The notes under the pieces: model-generated | Databases searched by the model: none | What the model was told of the DNA's origin: nothing | Seen by the model: only the letters and a program-made list of their open reading frames with translations | Shown: piece after piece, positions 1-9,414 of the stretch | How the letters are laid out: every line of letters starts with the position of its first letter | How positions within the stretch are numbered: position 1 is the stretch's first letter | Position numbers and translations under genes: made by a program | Assembly (NCBI RefSeq): GCF_004359215.1 | Contig: NC_090627.1 | Location: forward strand, 1,337,519-1,401,518 | DNA: 64,000 nt | Direction of reading: 5' to 3' | Source: Bremia lactucae | Lineage: Eukaryota; Oomycota; Peronosporomycetes; Peronosporales; Peronosporaceae

Positions 1-47
1 TACAATAAAGGTACCACAAAACGGTTCTCCAACCAATGTGTGCCTCA
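1..47 (-). repeat. Terminal fragment of a G2-family LTR
   Basis: Read on the minus strand this begins TGAGGCACACATTGG and matches the first ~47 bases of the G2 LTR/leader at 16554 and at 25904. The rest of the element would lie to the left of the window. The flank from 48 onward matches the flank at 16553 and lower, so the insertion site is the same in both copies. Confidence 0.7.
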
Positions 48-825
48 TTACAGAGGCAGTCAAAAACACGTCGATTTGGGCGAGCGCGCGTGAACAGGCA
101 CAACCGCGTCTCCGATTGCGCATAAAATGCAACGTCAACATTTGATGATATTCCATATGTCTAACGTTAACTCCATTTTGTTCGGTATTGAGGTTTCGAC
201 CTCCAAGCGGTACGGAACCGTACATTCGACCAGCACCATTTGTTGGACACACTGCTGAGCTTTATAGGAACGTTATTTAAGTTGTATATGGCATAAGCGG
301 CCACTATAGTAATTTGATAAGGCCTTTCGGTGCGCGTGCTGCTCTTCGAGTAACGCCAAATAGGCAGCCTCCGCATGTGTGATTAGCTGTACTCGAAAAG
401 GCGGGACCAAGCCAGACCCATTCTTAGACCCGGCTTTGATATTGTCGATTACCAGATCAGGAGCAAGCCTGGTATGAGCGAGCGTTAAAATTTTACGCAT
501 ACGCCAACTGCTGACGCTAACCTAAATGTAGTGATAGCGTAAACGACTTTCAGTAGACAGCGAAGGCCTAAATGATACCTGCATCTTCCTACGATGTTCC
601 GCTGTAAATATATGCTGCAGCGAGTGTACGCTCGAAATTATGCTCGACCTCTAAAATTAAAATTGCGTGGGCTAAAATTTAAGCTTCATTGTAAGGGTGG
701 TCGATTTGGCTATTTTCGCCTCGCGAACCAGACTCAAGATTTTTATTGATCTTCCTATCTGATGAATTTTAATTAAACGATAAATGCTCAGGACTCAATT
801 CAGGCATCAGTAAACTGCAAGCGGG
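48..825 (-). repeat. Inverted duplicate block (left copy) with a broken unknown ORF
   Basis: This stretch is the reverse complement of 15238-15804 plus 16335-16553 with scattered differences. It holds a minus-strand reading frame (273-500, 75 residues) that continues, with breaks, into upstream sequence; the same frame is seen in the right copy on the plus strand. The protein is helical and includes the motif LAPDLVIDNIKA and AEAAYLALL. I do not recognise it. It lies directly downstream of a G1 LTR end, so it could be the interior of a G1-related element or captured sequence. Unlike the right copy it has no solo LTR: the site is uninterrupted near 262-272. Confidence 0.6.
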
Positions 826-1000
826 CACGTCGTAATGCGGCCACGCTCTACTTATACACACACCATAGCACAGCGAGGAGGCGGTTTAACCAGCTTCTTT
901 TGCGTGCAGTGAGGTAGTTGCGGTGGGCGCGTTAGCGACTTCACCTAACGCACTAAGTACTTTGATTAAGTGTCTTCACGGGAGCGGTAATCCGGCTCGT
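826..1000 (-). repeat. G1 LTR fragment (3' part)
   Basis: On the minus strand this matches the distal part of the solo G1 LTR at 15805-16334, including the CCGGATTACCGCTCCCGTGA block and the GTGTGTNTAAGTAGAGCGTGG end. The 5' part of the LTR is missing; sequence from 1001 to 1130 matches nothing else that I can see in the window. Confidence 0.65.
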
Positions 1001-1130
1001 GCTAAATAGTTCCGCTTACCATTTTTGGTAGGTGTGTGGACTTCTTAGATGGACTTTTGGGTAATCAAACCAAAGGAAGTTGGAGGCAATAACAGGTCTG
1101 GGATGCCCTTAGATGTTCTGGGCCGCACGC

Positions 1131-1290
1131 ATGCTACGACGGGGTGTATCGTTACATAAAATTAACACTTATAAATAGTTTATTAATATATTATCTAAAA
1201 GGTAGAGAATATTTGGAGAATATTACTTACATAGTAATGTTCAGAAATCTTATCCATAAATAGGTATAGGCCATTATATCTATTTATCCA
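1131..1290 (+). repeat. G3 LTR fragment
   Basis: The block GGGGTGTATCGTTACAT followed by the A/T-rich TATTAATATATTATCTAAAAGG segment matches, in reverse complement, the end of the G3 LTRs at 46272 and 60172. It is truncated at about 1290, where integrase-coding G1 sequence begins. Confidence 0.6.
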
Positions 1291-1930
1291 CCACGACCTG
1301 ATTGGCACGTTCTGTTTGGCCATTGATCTGAGGATGGTCTGCAGTCGACATGGGGAACTCGCCACCTAGCAGCCCAAGCACTTGTCGCCAAAACCCAGAC
1401 GTAAATCATTGATCCCGGTCCAATACTATGGACTCGGCCATCTCGTGTAATCGGTATACGCGATCCAGGACAAGAGAGCTGCCTACTTGCCTTTGATCGA
1501 TGTCTTACATGGTGCTGAATGAACCATCTTGCTTAGACCGTTTACGAAGACGACGAGCCCCGTCCGACCCTAATGTGAAGTCTAGACTTACTGACTTCCA
1601 ACAGTTGGTTGGAATCGGTAGCGGCTTCAGTGGCGCACTGCTGGACGGTGCAGGCTTTATGCTGACACTGTTCGCAAGAGCGAATATAGTTGGCCACCCA
1701 TCTAAATAAGTGCGTTCACCAAAATTTCTCTGACACTCGTAAGAATGTCTTTTCACGGCCCAGATGCCCACTAGATGGCGCATCATGGAGCTCGTGAAGG
1801 GTCATCAGCTTGAGGTCTGTGTCATGAGGCACATAGATTCCCAAGGAATCACAAGGTGACAGCTGATGCCATAACAGGCCATCGATGAAGCTAAAGCGAT
1901 TTACCTCAGCTTTCTCCTGCATTTTTTCGA
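1290..1930 (-). pseudogene. G1 Gypsy integrase remnant
   Basis: Two overlapping minus-strand frames (1716-1922 and 1505-1786) encode the integrase zinc-binding region and the start of the catalytic core. The first holds HELHDAPSSGHLGREKT, the His part of the HHCC finger; the second has the core entry motif WKSVSLDF. A further minus-strand piece at 1300-1480 resembles the downstream core. The same motifs occur in the G1 element at 41290-41580. Frames are shifted relative to each other and there is no intact integrase, so this is a dead fragment. Its neighbours are a G3 LTR scrap on one side and G1 gag on the other, so most of pol between gag and integrase has been lost. Confidence 0.75.
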
Positions 1931-1934
1931 CCCC

Positions 1935-3050
1935 TCAGTGGTAGATGCGGACTCATGCGTCTCGCACGCTGGTTATTGCCATCGCTCTTCGGAAAGGGAT
2001 TCCTCTTGCTGGGCGTCTTCGCCCCAGCAGGGGCCCAGGCATAGCAGCGCTCATATGACTGCGCTTGCCACATTTGTGACAGACAACGTCTGCATTGCCC
2101 AACTCCATGGAAGTGACACCTGTTCTCTCGGCCGACGGCTTATACCAAGCTATCGCCGAGGCACTGTTGTAAAATTTCTCCTCAACTAAGGCAATTTGGA
2201 TTCCATCGTTGACGGCACCTTTCTAATAAGAGCCTGTCACGATGAGCCATGACGTATTCCGTTCATAAACTTGGGCACTTTTATGTGCTCCCCAATCGGA
2301 CCTACGGTAATTGATCCCGACAGCTAGTGCATCTCCTGCACATGCTCTTGCATAGATCGCTTCGCCTGCCACGCCCCGAAAACGCGCACCTTATGCAACA
2401 CCTCGTTGTTTGGTGGCTGGCACATGGCGCGAGTCTTTGTCTTATAATCGCCCATGAAGGGAACACCTTGAATACGCTATACCCGCCGAGTAAGCCCACT
2501 CTGAGGCTTTACCGCGCGGGTGCGACATGGAGTACGGCACCATCGGGCTGTCATCTTCGATTAGCTGCGACACACCGCATTGCTTTACTGCTAACAGCCG
2601 ATGGATATCGTGCGCGCTGCAGTTCCATCGAACTTGGGCGGGTCCATCCGAATAAGCCTCGGCTGAGAGCGGAGAGCATCTTAACAGTCCTGTTGAAAGC
2701 CTCGCTTCGAGCCTGCTCTCGCCTTAGCTCATCCTGAGTCTGTGTGACAGACTCCGCCGTAGCATGGCTTTGTGCCTCGGACGCGACCCTTCGCTGTCCG
2801 AGCATGAGTGCGTCAAACTGCTCCAACTGAGTAACATGTTGCTCAGGAGACTACCCAAGACCCTGGCCATGGCTTGTTCCCTAAGTCCCTGCGCCGTCTG
2901 CTCAGCCAACTCCCGATGATGTTCGGAGGTGGGGGGAAATGAGTCCAATCGATATTGAGGCTCATCCTCACGTACACGCTCAAAGATGCGGGTCGTGGGA
3001 AGGATTTCAAGTTCCACCAAGTGTAGACGGGCGCTACTTAAAGCTGCCAC
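1935..3050 (-). pseudogene. G1 Gypsy gag remnant
   Basis: Minus-strand frames at 2724-3050, 2551-2826 and 2302-2499 are Gln/Glu/Arg-rich like a Gag N-terminus, and start directly after a G1 LTR (3060-3420), as gag should. Near 2050-2090 the minus strand reads CHKCGKRSHMSAAM, a zinc knuckle of CX2CX4HX4C type whose last Cys is replaced by Met. The frames do not join without shifts. The assignment to Gag rests on position and the degenerate knuckle; the capsid region itself is not recognisable by eye. No protease or reverse transcriptase follows before the integrase fragment. Confidence 0.55.
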
Positions 3051-3059
3051 GTACTACGC

Positions 3060-3420
3060 ACGCACACACCTTCGACGATTTACCGCCTTCTCTCACGTGC
3101 AGTGAGGTTTGTGGTGGGCGCCTTAGCGACCTCACCCAACTCACGAAGTACACTGATAAAAGTGTCGTCACGGGAGCGGTAATCCGGCTCCTCGTGCAAA
3201 CTTATCAAGTATATTGTAAGTTTAAGACTGATTTATATTTAATCGCATTAAATATAAATTTCTGTTATTACCTAGCATAAATGCCGTCTTTGTAGATAGA
3301 CTAATATGTGCTGCGAGCGTATCGTTTTTGGGTATTTCGCATAGCGGATGACGCTAGGATGTACCAATGTGCATCACATACATAAGGGTGGGTCACATAT
3401 ATATGAAGCACACTTAAGTG
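3060..3420 (-). repeat. G1 LTR (partial, minus orientation)
   Basis: Reverse complement shows the G1 LTR landmarks: GTGATGCACAT, the GCGTCATCCG block, ACGAGGAGCCGGATTACCGCT and GTGAGGTCGC, in the same order as 15805-16334. The LTR start (TGTAACGGG) is missing, and sequence 3421-3787 beyond it is A/T-rich with no gene that I can see. Confidence 0.7.
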
Positions 3421-3787
3421 GTAGGTTTTTTTTTTATTACTTCAATTAAGTACCTAGGAATTTAAGTTGAATATAACAATTCCAACGTAAATACTTCTTT
3501 ATTATTTTCTCTTACAGAAATAATATTCATGTTTTAACGGTACACCCCGTTCCATTTCGTGCTAAACTGACGGCCCCGGGTCACTCGATGTTATGTAAGA
3601 GCTAATTCCTGTCTAGGACAGCGACTCAAAGAAGTAATTCACTATTCTTTCCAATCCTGGGTGCAGGTCCTAGTGCCGTGTCATCTTTTGTGCATTTGGG
3701 CATGTAAGTTCAGTGCTTAACAATTAATTCATTGTAAATGCCCACATAACGCGATAATCTTTTATCGATAAAGTCATCCAAGAATCT
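3421..3787. other. Intergenic, nothing recognised
   Basis: A/T-rich spacer between the G1 LTR and the 3' end of the DUF4460 gene. It includes a T9 run near 3427. No ORF with recognisable similarity and no repeat shared with the rest of the window was seen. Confidence 0.5.
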
Positions 3788-4885
3788 TTACTCGCTCTGT
3801 TGATTACAAGCTTCCGCAGTGAATCTCGTAACGTCCAAGGAGCTTTGAGCAATGACGTTCTCGAGACGCTTTTCAATATCGACGGTATGAAGCAAAATTC
3901 GCTGCATTAGAATCGCCGAGTCGCCATCTAATCCAGGAATCAGTGCCTGTAGATTCCGTTCGCCTTGCCACAATTGAATAACTCCCGCTTTCAGTGAATA
4001 CCCTTGAGCATCGAGGTCATCGAGACCTGATCCGTGTTCAAAATGAGTTTTAATAGCTTGCTGTTGCTTGTCGTCGTCGTCAAGATATGGCACGACAGCA
4101 ATAAGCTGCAACGTGTCGTCTAACTCATTCAGAACCTTTTCAATCGAATGATCTTCTGGTGCTTTACGATCCACGGGATTATAAGCCGGAGCTGAAGAAT
4201 GCCGTTCTTCGCGCTTGGCCTCGTGACGGTCGTTCTCATGCGTTTCATCTTCCTTTTCAAAGCCTAAATTTGGATTCTCTACTGCGTGTTTACCTACACT
4301 TTTGCCCCAGCTTCCTTTGTCCCATTGAAAGACCTCAGGGAGCCCACAGTTGCTGAAAAATTGACCCAATGCCTCCTCTACCAACGTATTACATGCACCT
4401 CCCGTCGTGCGTAGTTGCAACTCGACTTCTTTAAATTCACCCTCGATAGGTGTTTTTAAAAAAAATGGAAGTTTTAAGGTCTTGGCTGGGGGAAATTGAT
4501 TGTGTTTCTCAATGGCGTCCAGGATGCCCAAGAGCTCTTTGTACGATTCCTCATTTGCGCGCTGCTGCGTTGGATACTGTCCAAAGAGATCCGGATGCGT
4601 ACGCAAATAGAGCTTGCGCAACGTTTCTTTAAGAATTGGCACCTTGACTCCTTTTTGGCTCTTGTTGACGCGTAATTTCTTCCGACGGAGCGTGCGTTCG
4701 CTGACTTTTGTTCGTACAAAACTAATGCTGCTGGTTCGGGTTGATAGGAATGGAGGGTCGATAGAGCAAGGCACGCGGTGCTTATGCATTTGTTGCCAGG
4801 GAATTGCTGTGCTTAAGCGTGTAGACGCGTGCATTTGGAAGCGAGAAACGATAAGCGTCTGACGAGCTAGTGCGACGAAGCCCAT
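3788..4885 (-). CDS. Mitochondrial DUF4460 (TCAIM-like) protein
   Basis: Predicted protein of 365 residues from the ATG at 4885; a longer reading from 4891 would need GTG. Residues ~1-65 are rich in Arg, Ser and hydrophobics with few acids, like a mitochondrial targeting sequence. Residues ~83-190 match the DUF4460 family, the N-terminal domain of animal TCAIM: a helix with LRKLYLRTHPDLFGQYP contains the HPD tripeptide of a J-like fold and is followed by NEESYKELLGILD. A charged linker (~205-245) leads to a C-terminal domain (~246-346) with HFEHGSGLDDLDAQGY and QRILLHT. The gene 360 bp upstream on the same strand encodes a paralogue with the same two ends but no DUF4460 part. Mitochondrial location and family are inferred from motifs; molecular function is unknown. 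No intron is needed. Confidence 0.8.
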   Translation of the reverse strand: MGFVALARQTLIVSRFQMHASTRLSTAIPWQQMHKHRVPCSIDPPFLSTRTSSISFVRTKVSERTLRRKKLRVNKSQKGVKVPILKETLRKLYLRTHPDLFGQYPTQQRANEESYKELLGILDAIEKHNQFPPAKTLKLPFFLKTPIEGEFKEVELQLRTTGGACNTLVEEALGQFFSNCGLPEVFQWDKGSWGKSVGKHAVENPNLGFEKEDETHENDRHEAKREERHSSAPAYNPVDRKAPEDHSIEKVLNELDDTLQLIAVVPYLDDDDKQQQAIKTHFEHGSGLDDLDAQGYSLKAGVIQLWQGERNLQALIPGLDGDSAILMQRILLHTVDIEKRLENVIAQSSLDVTRFTAEACNQQSE

Positions 4886-5247
4886 TACCACCGCTTTTCA
4901 GAGCCCTGAAGGCAAGAATGAATAAAATTATTTATCACTTTTTTTGAGAGCAAAATATGCGTTTTTCGTAATGAGCACAAATTCGGGTCATGCCTGAAAT
5001 TACATGTTGCCCATTTTCTTGTGCATTTTACGGCGAGGTATTCTTACAATCGTTCTTTATTTCTAACATAAGATAAGGAGAATTTATCAATGGTGCAAGT
5101 ATACGTACATCATTTATACGGGACTTAGACGTCTTGATTGCCTGTGTCGAATCAAAAGTTAAGAGCAAAAGCAAAGCACGCGGGCTCGACCAAGATCTCC
5201 GCAATACCTTGATGGTGTCGAGATGACTTCTTTTTTAACGGACAATC

Positions 5248-5868
5248 TCAAATGACCTGATTGTCTTCTTGCAACTCATCTTTGTCATCGGGATCAACTC
5301 CACCATTCGAGAGCATCTCACGCACTTTTCTCTCAATATTAAGCGTGTGGAGCAGGATACGCTGCAGAATCTGGGCCGAATCGGTATCCAATCCCTCAAC
5401 AATCTTTGTAAGGTCGCGCTCACCCTTCCAAATCTTATGCGTCCCAGCTTTAATATTATACCCACGTTCATCAATCTCATCAAGACCACTGCCACTCTCA
5501 AAGTGTTGGCGCACTTCCCCATACTCCTCTTCATCCATCAGTGGCACAGCAGCAATAATTTCAAAAACTTCATTGAGCTCTTTCAGCAAGTTTTCAATCG
5601 AAGCATCTTCAATTGTCATTTCACTGTCGTCAAATGCTAGCGTAGGTTCAATTTCGTTCTCTTCTGGCAGGACCACACGCTCGCTCACCTTTGTTCGCAA
5701 AAAGCCTACTCGAGTCGATAGGATCGGAGACTCCATCGCACAGGGCAAGCGCTGCCACTTCGTTCGCTGCAAGAATTGCTCATTAGCTACAAGAGGACAA
5801 ACGCGCATACGGGAATAGAGGAATCGAGAAGTGGCGCGTGCCTGACGAGCTACCGACATGAAGGCCAT
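5248..5868 (-). CDS. Paralogue of the DUF4460 protein lacking the J-like domain
   Basis: Predicted protein of 206 residues from ATG 5868. Residues 1-64 align with the N-terminus of the neighbouring 365-residue protein (shared ARQ, SRF, LPC/VPC, LSTR and RTKVSER), suggesting the same mitochondrial presequence. Residues ~90-188 align closely with its C-terminal domain: HFESGSGLDEIDERGYNIKAG, IWKGERDL and QRILLHTLNIE. The intervening ~170 residues that hold DUF4460 in the neighbour are reduced to a short acidic linker here. The two genes are in tandem on the minus strand, ~360 bp apart. The C-terminal domain is not one I can name. The tail is acidic (DPDDKDELQED). The reading frame is open and the conservation suggests function. 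Confidence 0.8.
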   Translation of the reverse strand: MAFMSVARQARATSRFLYSRMRVCPLVANEQFLQRTKWQRLPCAMESPILSTRVGFLRTKVSERVVLPEENEIEPTLAFDDSEMTIEDASIENLLKELNEVFEIIAAVPLMDEEEYGEVRQHFESGSGLDEIDERGYNIKAGTHKIWKGERDLTKIVEGLDTDSAQILQRILLHTLNIERKVREMLSNGGVDPDDKDELQEDNQVI

Positions 5869-7482
5869 GACGCAAGGCGAAGAGTGTTGTTTTTATTGGT
5901 TTTGAGTCATTTCTTGTACAGCGTGATATTAGGTACGTAGTCCATTATTGCTTCAAAACTTTTTTTATTTTCAAGCTGACAAGCAATAGTAGCCGAAGAT
6001 GCTTTTTTAGCCGCTTAATACTCCATAATAGCTCAAATTTAAAATTTAAAATAGTTTCTTACATCCTTGACAACCTCAAAATGGAAACTGCAAAAAAAAA
6101 GTAGCGTAAATAATACTGTACATACAGTACATCGTCTGATACAACCGTTTGCTCTTGAGGTCACGGGAGAGCTGTAACATGAGTTATTTAAATAGTGTCG
6201 GAAAACCTAAAGTGACCTCAGGCAATTTGCATACAAGGCCAATGCAAGTCTTTAACGCTACCAGTAGCTAGAAAGCCTGTTGCATGTGACAGAAAAACAC
6301 GATCTAGAATATTTTCGTGCCTTACATAATAGCACTCCTCTGAATTATGCAATGCGGAGACCTCCAACACATTCATGAGCGCACATTGCAATGAAGTTCA
6401 GTCGCAAATAATAAACTGTTTTTGGGAATATGCGTCCAATATTGCGCAAAAGTTTGTTTCGCGAGGAACATGAAAGTTTGCAGCGATTGATCGAAGAGCA
6501 TTTTTTTATTTGGTGATGAGCAAGCTAAGTGACTCCTACACGGCCCCGAAGACTTCGCAAAAAAAATTGCGTCTTAATACGGCAATGTGAAGAATGCGTC
6601 TTTTTACATGACAGGACGTCGACGCTGGCATACCTCTAAATCGTTAAGTTGCTTGCTAATCACTTTTGAGTACCGCGAGTTTTTACGTGTTTGTATAGAA
6701 GTCGGATGAAAACCTATTTGCGCTTAAAATATTAGAGGAAGGCACCTTGAATTCTCTTGGTAGAACCACCTTTTGCCATCACGGCCGGTCGGCTGCTTTT
6801 GTTTTGATACGGAAAACAGCCTGCATTTTCGTGGCTTATTGCAGTTAGGACGTCGACAGCTTGATTTAAACCTCGCATTAGCTTGAACGATATTGTGCTT
6901 TCCCTTGAAATTAATTAGCTATTTCTTACATCGCAGTGTTCTAGCCATTAATTTTTAGCATCACATTCCAGAATCTTAAGTTGTAATCGCGATAACTTTT
7001 TTTCTGTTTGAAAGTAATCGTTAAAAGGTATAACAACTCCCGCCAAACAAAATAATTGAAAATTGCTGCTGCAGTGCGAGGGAGCACCAGCGCAGACTAC
7101 TCGTATAATTGTATACTCTAATAATAATCTAAAAGATTTGCATATCCATTCCAACGAAAGAAGACCTTCACGATTACAGTCTGTCAGAAAAAAATTAAAA
7201 TCCGCCCGTGTCTAGCATTTTAAATACTGAAAATTCGGGATCTAATTACGCACCTTGTGATAGTCAAACCCAATAAGAGCTCTGCAGACCTAATTGGCCT
7301 GGCGTCGAATGAATAAGAAGTATCTCTGACATTTATTTTGTCTAGCTTGGTCCCGACGAACAAAAAAAAAAATAGTGCGTTTGATACACGCTGAATGATA
7401 GCTTTTAGATTTTTTTAATTATCTGAAACTTACTCAATTCAGCAAAAACTTGGACAAGACAAACGTAATTTAAACACTCAAT
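5869..7482. other. Intergenic, nothing recognised
   Basis: A 1.6-kb spacer between the small paralogue and the 3' end of the TMEM41-like gene. It is A/T-rich with several poly-A/T runs. Open frames present (for example 6948-7154, minus) are short and show no domain. It presumably holds the upstream region of the 5868 gene, but I could not identify promoter elements. Confidence 0.5.
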
Positions 7483-8241
7483 TTAATCATGCTTGGTACC
7501 AGTGGTCGTGGCAAAACGCCTCTTTAGTCTTGGGAGCACAAGGCCACCTACGATAGCAACCACTATAAGCTGCATCGTCGTGGCGCTATCAATAATGTCT
7601 CCACGCGATCGTAGCTCGCGCAGAATAAGCCCAGCTTTGCAGCTCAGGAAATTGTACGGAACGAGCCCAAATAGCGGGCCTAACGTAAATTGGCCTAGCG
7701 GAATGGCCAAGTGGGGCGACGCCATGTTAATAAACCAATTGGGGGTGAATGGAAATACGCGCAGGAATATCATATTCAGCGCCATTTCGTCGCGATGTGC
7801 GTCCAATATACTTCTTAAGCGATCGAGTTTTTGCGGAAAAAAGTGCGTGACGACGCGGTAGCCAAAACGCCGCGAAAGGAGAAACATAAAGACCGATCCC
7901 AGTGTGTTGTTAGCCAAGCACAGAGGAAATCCCAGCGTCATCCCAAACAACGCGCCGCCCAATAGATTGAAAAATACGGTGCCCGGAATCGCAAATGTTT
8001 GCAGGTATAGATAGCAGCCCATGTGTGCGAGCAAAAGTGAACCTCGTTGGCGCTCGGAGAAGCTCTGAAGGGTCTTGCCTAGCTCTTGAGCTGCCTCGAG
8101 CGTTGTAGGCAGTCGAAGCGCGAGCCACTCGGTGTCTGTGAGCGTCGAGATTACCAGCGAGTGCAACATCACGCCTAATAGCGCCGTGGTGACTATGAAA
8201 ACGACGCCCACGAGCTGAAGATCACGGCGCCAGTCCGACAT
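7483..8241 (-). CDS. TMEM41/VTT-domain (DedA-superfamily) membrane protein
   Basis: The ATG at 8241 gives 252 residues; the longer open frame to 8280 begins at TTG, so 8241 is preferred. The protein has an N-terminal hydrophobic segment (~8-30), further membrane segments around residues 70-85, 85-125 and a C-terminal one (~223-238). The strongest signature is FLRVFPFTPNWFINMASPHL followed by IPLGQF and GPLFGLVPYNF, the conserved SNARE-assoc/VTT motif of TMEM41A/B, in which Arg, Pro and Asn of the RxxPxxPNW stretch are kept. Family members are ER lipid scramblases involved in autophagy and lipid distribution; that role is by family. The C-terminus is basic (RLKRRF). The first ~18 codons plus upstream DNA are duplicated at 14578-15056 beyond the G4 retrotransposon. 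Confidence 0.85.
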   Translation of the reverse strand: MSDWRRDLQLVGVVFIVTTALLGVMLHSLVISTLTDTEWLALRLPTTLEAAQELGKTLQSFSERQRGSLLLAHMGCYLYLQTFAIPGTVFFNLLGGALFGMTLGFPLCLANNTLGSVFMFLLSRRFGYRVVTHFFPQKLDRLRSILDAHRDEMALNMIFLRVFPFTPNWFINMASPHLAIPLGQFTLGPLFGLVPYNFLSCKAGLILRELRSRGDIIDSATTMQLIVVAIVGGLVLPRLKRRFATTTGTKHD

Positions 8242-8687
8242 CGTTGCTAAACTTTGTCGACTGCTGCGGATCCTGTTCAAGAAAGTGTTCGGAAGAACGG
8301 GGGGTAGGTTATTTTTTGGAAATTTTTATTTTGTTATTTGAATGGATTTTATTGCCAGATCGTTATTAATTAAAAAAAAGAATGCCAGTTAGCAAACAGT
8401 TTAACTAAGTAAAATTTTAGGAAAACATGATCCTTTGGCTGATGTATATTTGGTAAGGCTGTAGAGATAGAGTGCGGCAACCGATTCTAGTTTACAGATG
8501 GACAAAGGTCTAAGTCCTTCATACTAGCCATAGAAGGATATGAATATTAAAAATAACGACGACAAGAAACAGTCTCTAATTTGCTCTACACTGTTTAGTA
8601 AGTATACTTCGTTACGACGTAGTGCTAGCTAAGTAAAATAAACAGGTGTTCCTTGTACCGCACACTATCTCCGTCCCAGCGCGAGAT
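8219..8687. repeat. Direct repeat B, copy 1 (gene 5' end and upstream region)
   Basis: This ~470-bp stretch runs from about codon 8 of the TMEM41-like gene through its upstream region and ends at GCGAGAT, directly abutting the G4 LTR. A diverged direct copy lies at 14578-15056, directly after the other G4 LTR. Shared landmarks include GTCGACTGCTGCGG, TTTAACTAAGTAAAATTTTAGG, GATCCTTTGGCTGATGTAT and CAGGTGTTCCTTGT. It should contain the promoter of the gene. Confidence 0.8.
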
Positions 8688-8937
8688 TGTCAGGACCATT
8701 CAACTCGCTGAGCCCATGACCACTCATTTCGATTTATCTTTTATACCATTCCTTTTCTATTGATTCAAATTACATATGCGCCATAATAAAAACAAGTAAA
8801 AAGGTTGGCGCAATAAGGAGAGATGATACTTAGTAATAATTAGATTTAGGATAGGCGATCCTTAGAGGATGAGCCAAAAGTATCGGCTAGTAAAGCAAAA
8901 AAAATAATTCAGTCGTAATTTACCCTCATTCCTCACA
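8688..8937 (+). repeat. G4 5' LTR
   Basis: 250 bp starting TGTCAGGACC and ending CACA. A direct copy is at 14328-14574 with roughly 88% identity by eye. The sequence immediately after it starts TGGTACCACTTG, a position and TGG start expected for a tRNA primer-binding site. Confidence 0.8.
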
Positions 8938-8939
8938 AG

Positions 8940-8955
8940 TGGTACCACTTGTTGG
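8940..8955 (+). other. Possible primer-binding site of G4
   Basis: TGGTACCACTTGTTGG begins two bases after the 5' LTR. A TGG start complementary to a tRNA 3' CCA end is the usual layout. The matching tRNA was not identified. Confidence 0.4.
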
Positions 8956-8956
8956 T

Positions 8957-9098
8957 CTTCCGCTCGCTTCTTCGCCGTCCGCTCGCTTCTTCGCCGTCCG
9001 CTCGCTTCTTCGCCGTCCGCTCGCTTCTTCGCCGTCTACTCGCTTCTTCGCCGTCTGCTCGCTTCTTCGCCGTCCGCTCGCTTCTTTGCCGTCCGTTC
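8957..9098. repeat. 19-bp minisatellite
   Basis: About seven head-to-tail copies of a 19-base unit (CGCTCGCTTCTTCGCCGTC) with a few point changes. It lies just inside the 5' LTR of G4, in the leader ahead of gag. Because 19 is not divisible by three, three units make 57 bases and a 19-residue protein period; a minus-strand frame (8926-9273) is open through it, with DGEEASGRRRSERTAKKRA repeating, but it has no ATG upstream of the array that looks like a gene start. Confidence 0.9.
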
Positions 9099-9414
9099 GC
9101 GCTTCGCTGGATTGCACTGCGTTGGATTGCCCAGCACTACTTGTAGCGTAAGGGATTCCACTCGCAGCCAGTAACGTACTGCTTGTAGCGTGGGAATTTC
9201 CGCTCGCAGTCAACTGCTCCATTCCTTTGGAAGCGCTGCGTAGCAGTTTTGATTGTGTGGCTTCAGTATCCACTGTAACTCTAAGCGTCTGCCTGACAGA
9301 TATAGTCGCTTAGTCTGTGTGAGGTTGGGACCGGCTTAACACGGTGAAACAGTTAATCCATCTGGAATAAGATTGAATCTCTTACCCATTACGCTTAATG
9401 GCTAAAGAAAGTCG

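Noticed and set aside
4159..4862. Plus-strand ORFs opposite the DUF4460 gene
   Set aside because: Short shadow frames without domain or conserved start.
5675..5700. RTKVSER as a possible RXLR-type effector motif
   Set aside because: It does not fit RXLR, is not preceded by a secretory signal peptide, and is shared by two mitochondrial-type paralogues. I saw no convincing RXLR or CRN effector in the window.
5261..5818. 185-residue plus-strand ORF opposite the small paralogue
   Set aside because: Ser-rich shadow frame of a conserved minus-strand gene; it has no counterpart opposite the larger paralogue.
8957..9098. CRISPR-like array
   Set aside because: Repeats are directly adjacent with no spacers; it is a minisatellite in a eukaryotic genome.
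8926..9273. 115-residue charged minus-strand ORF through the 19-bp repeat
   Set aside because: Starts at GTG, is mostly tandem repeat in a retroelement leader, and lies opposite to the element's coding strand.
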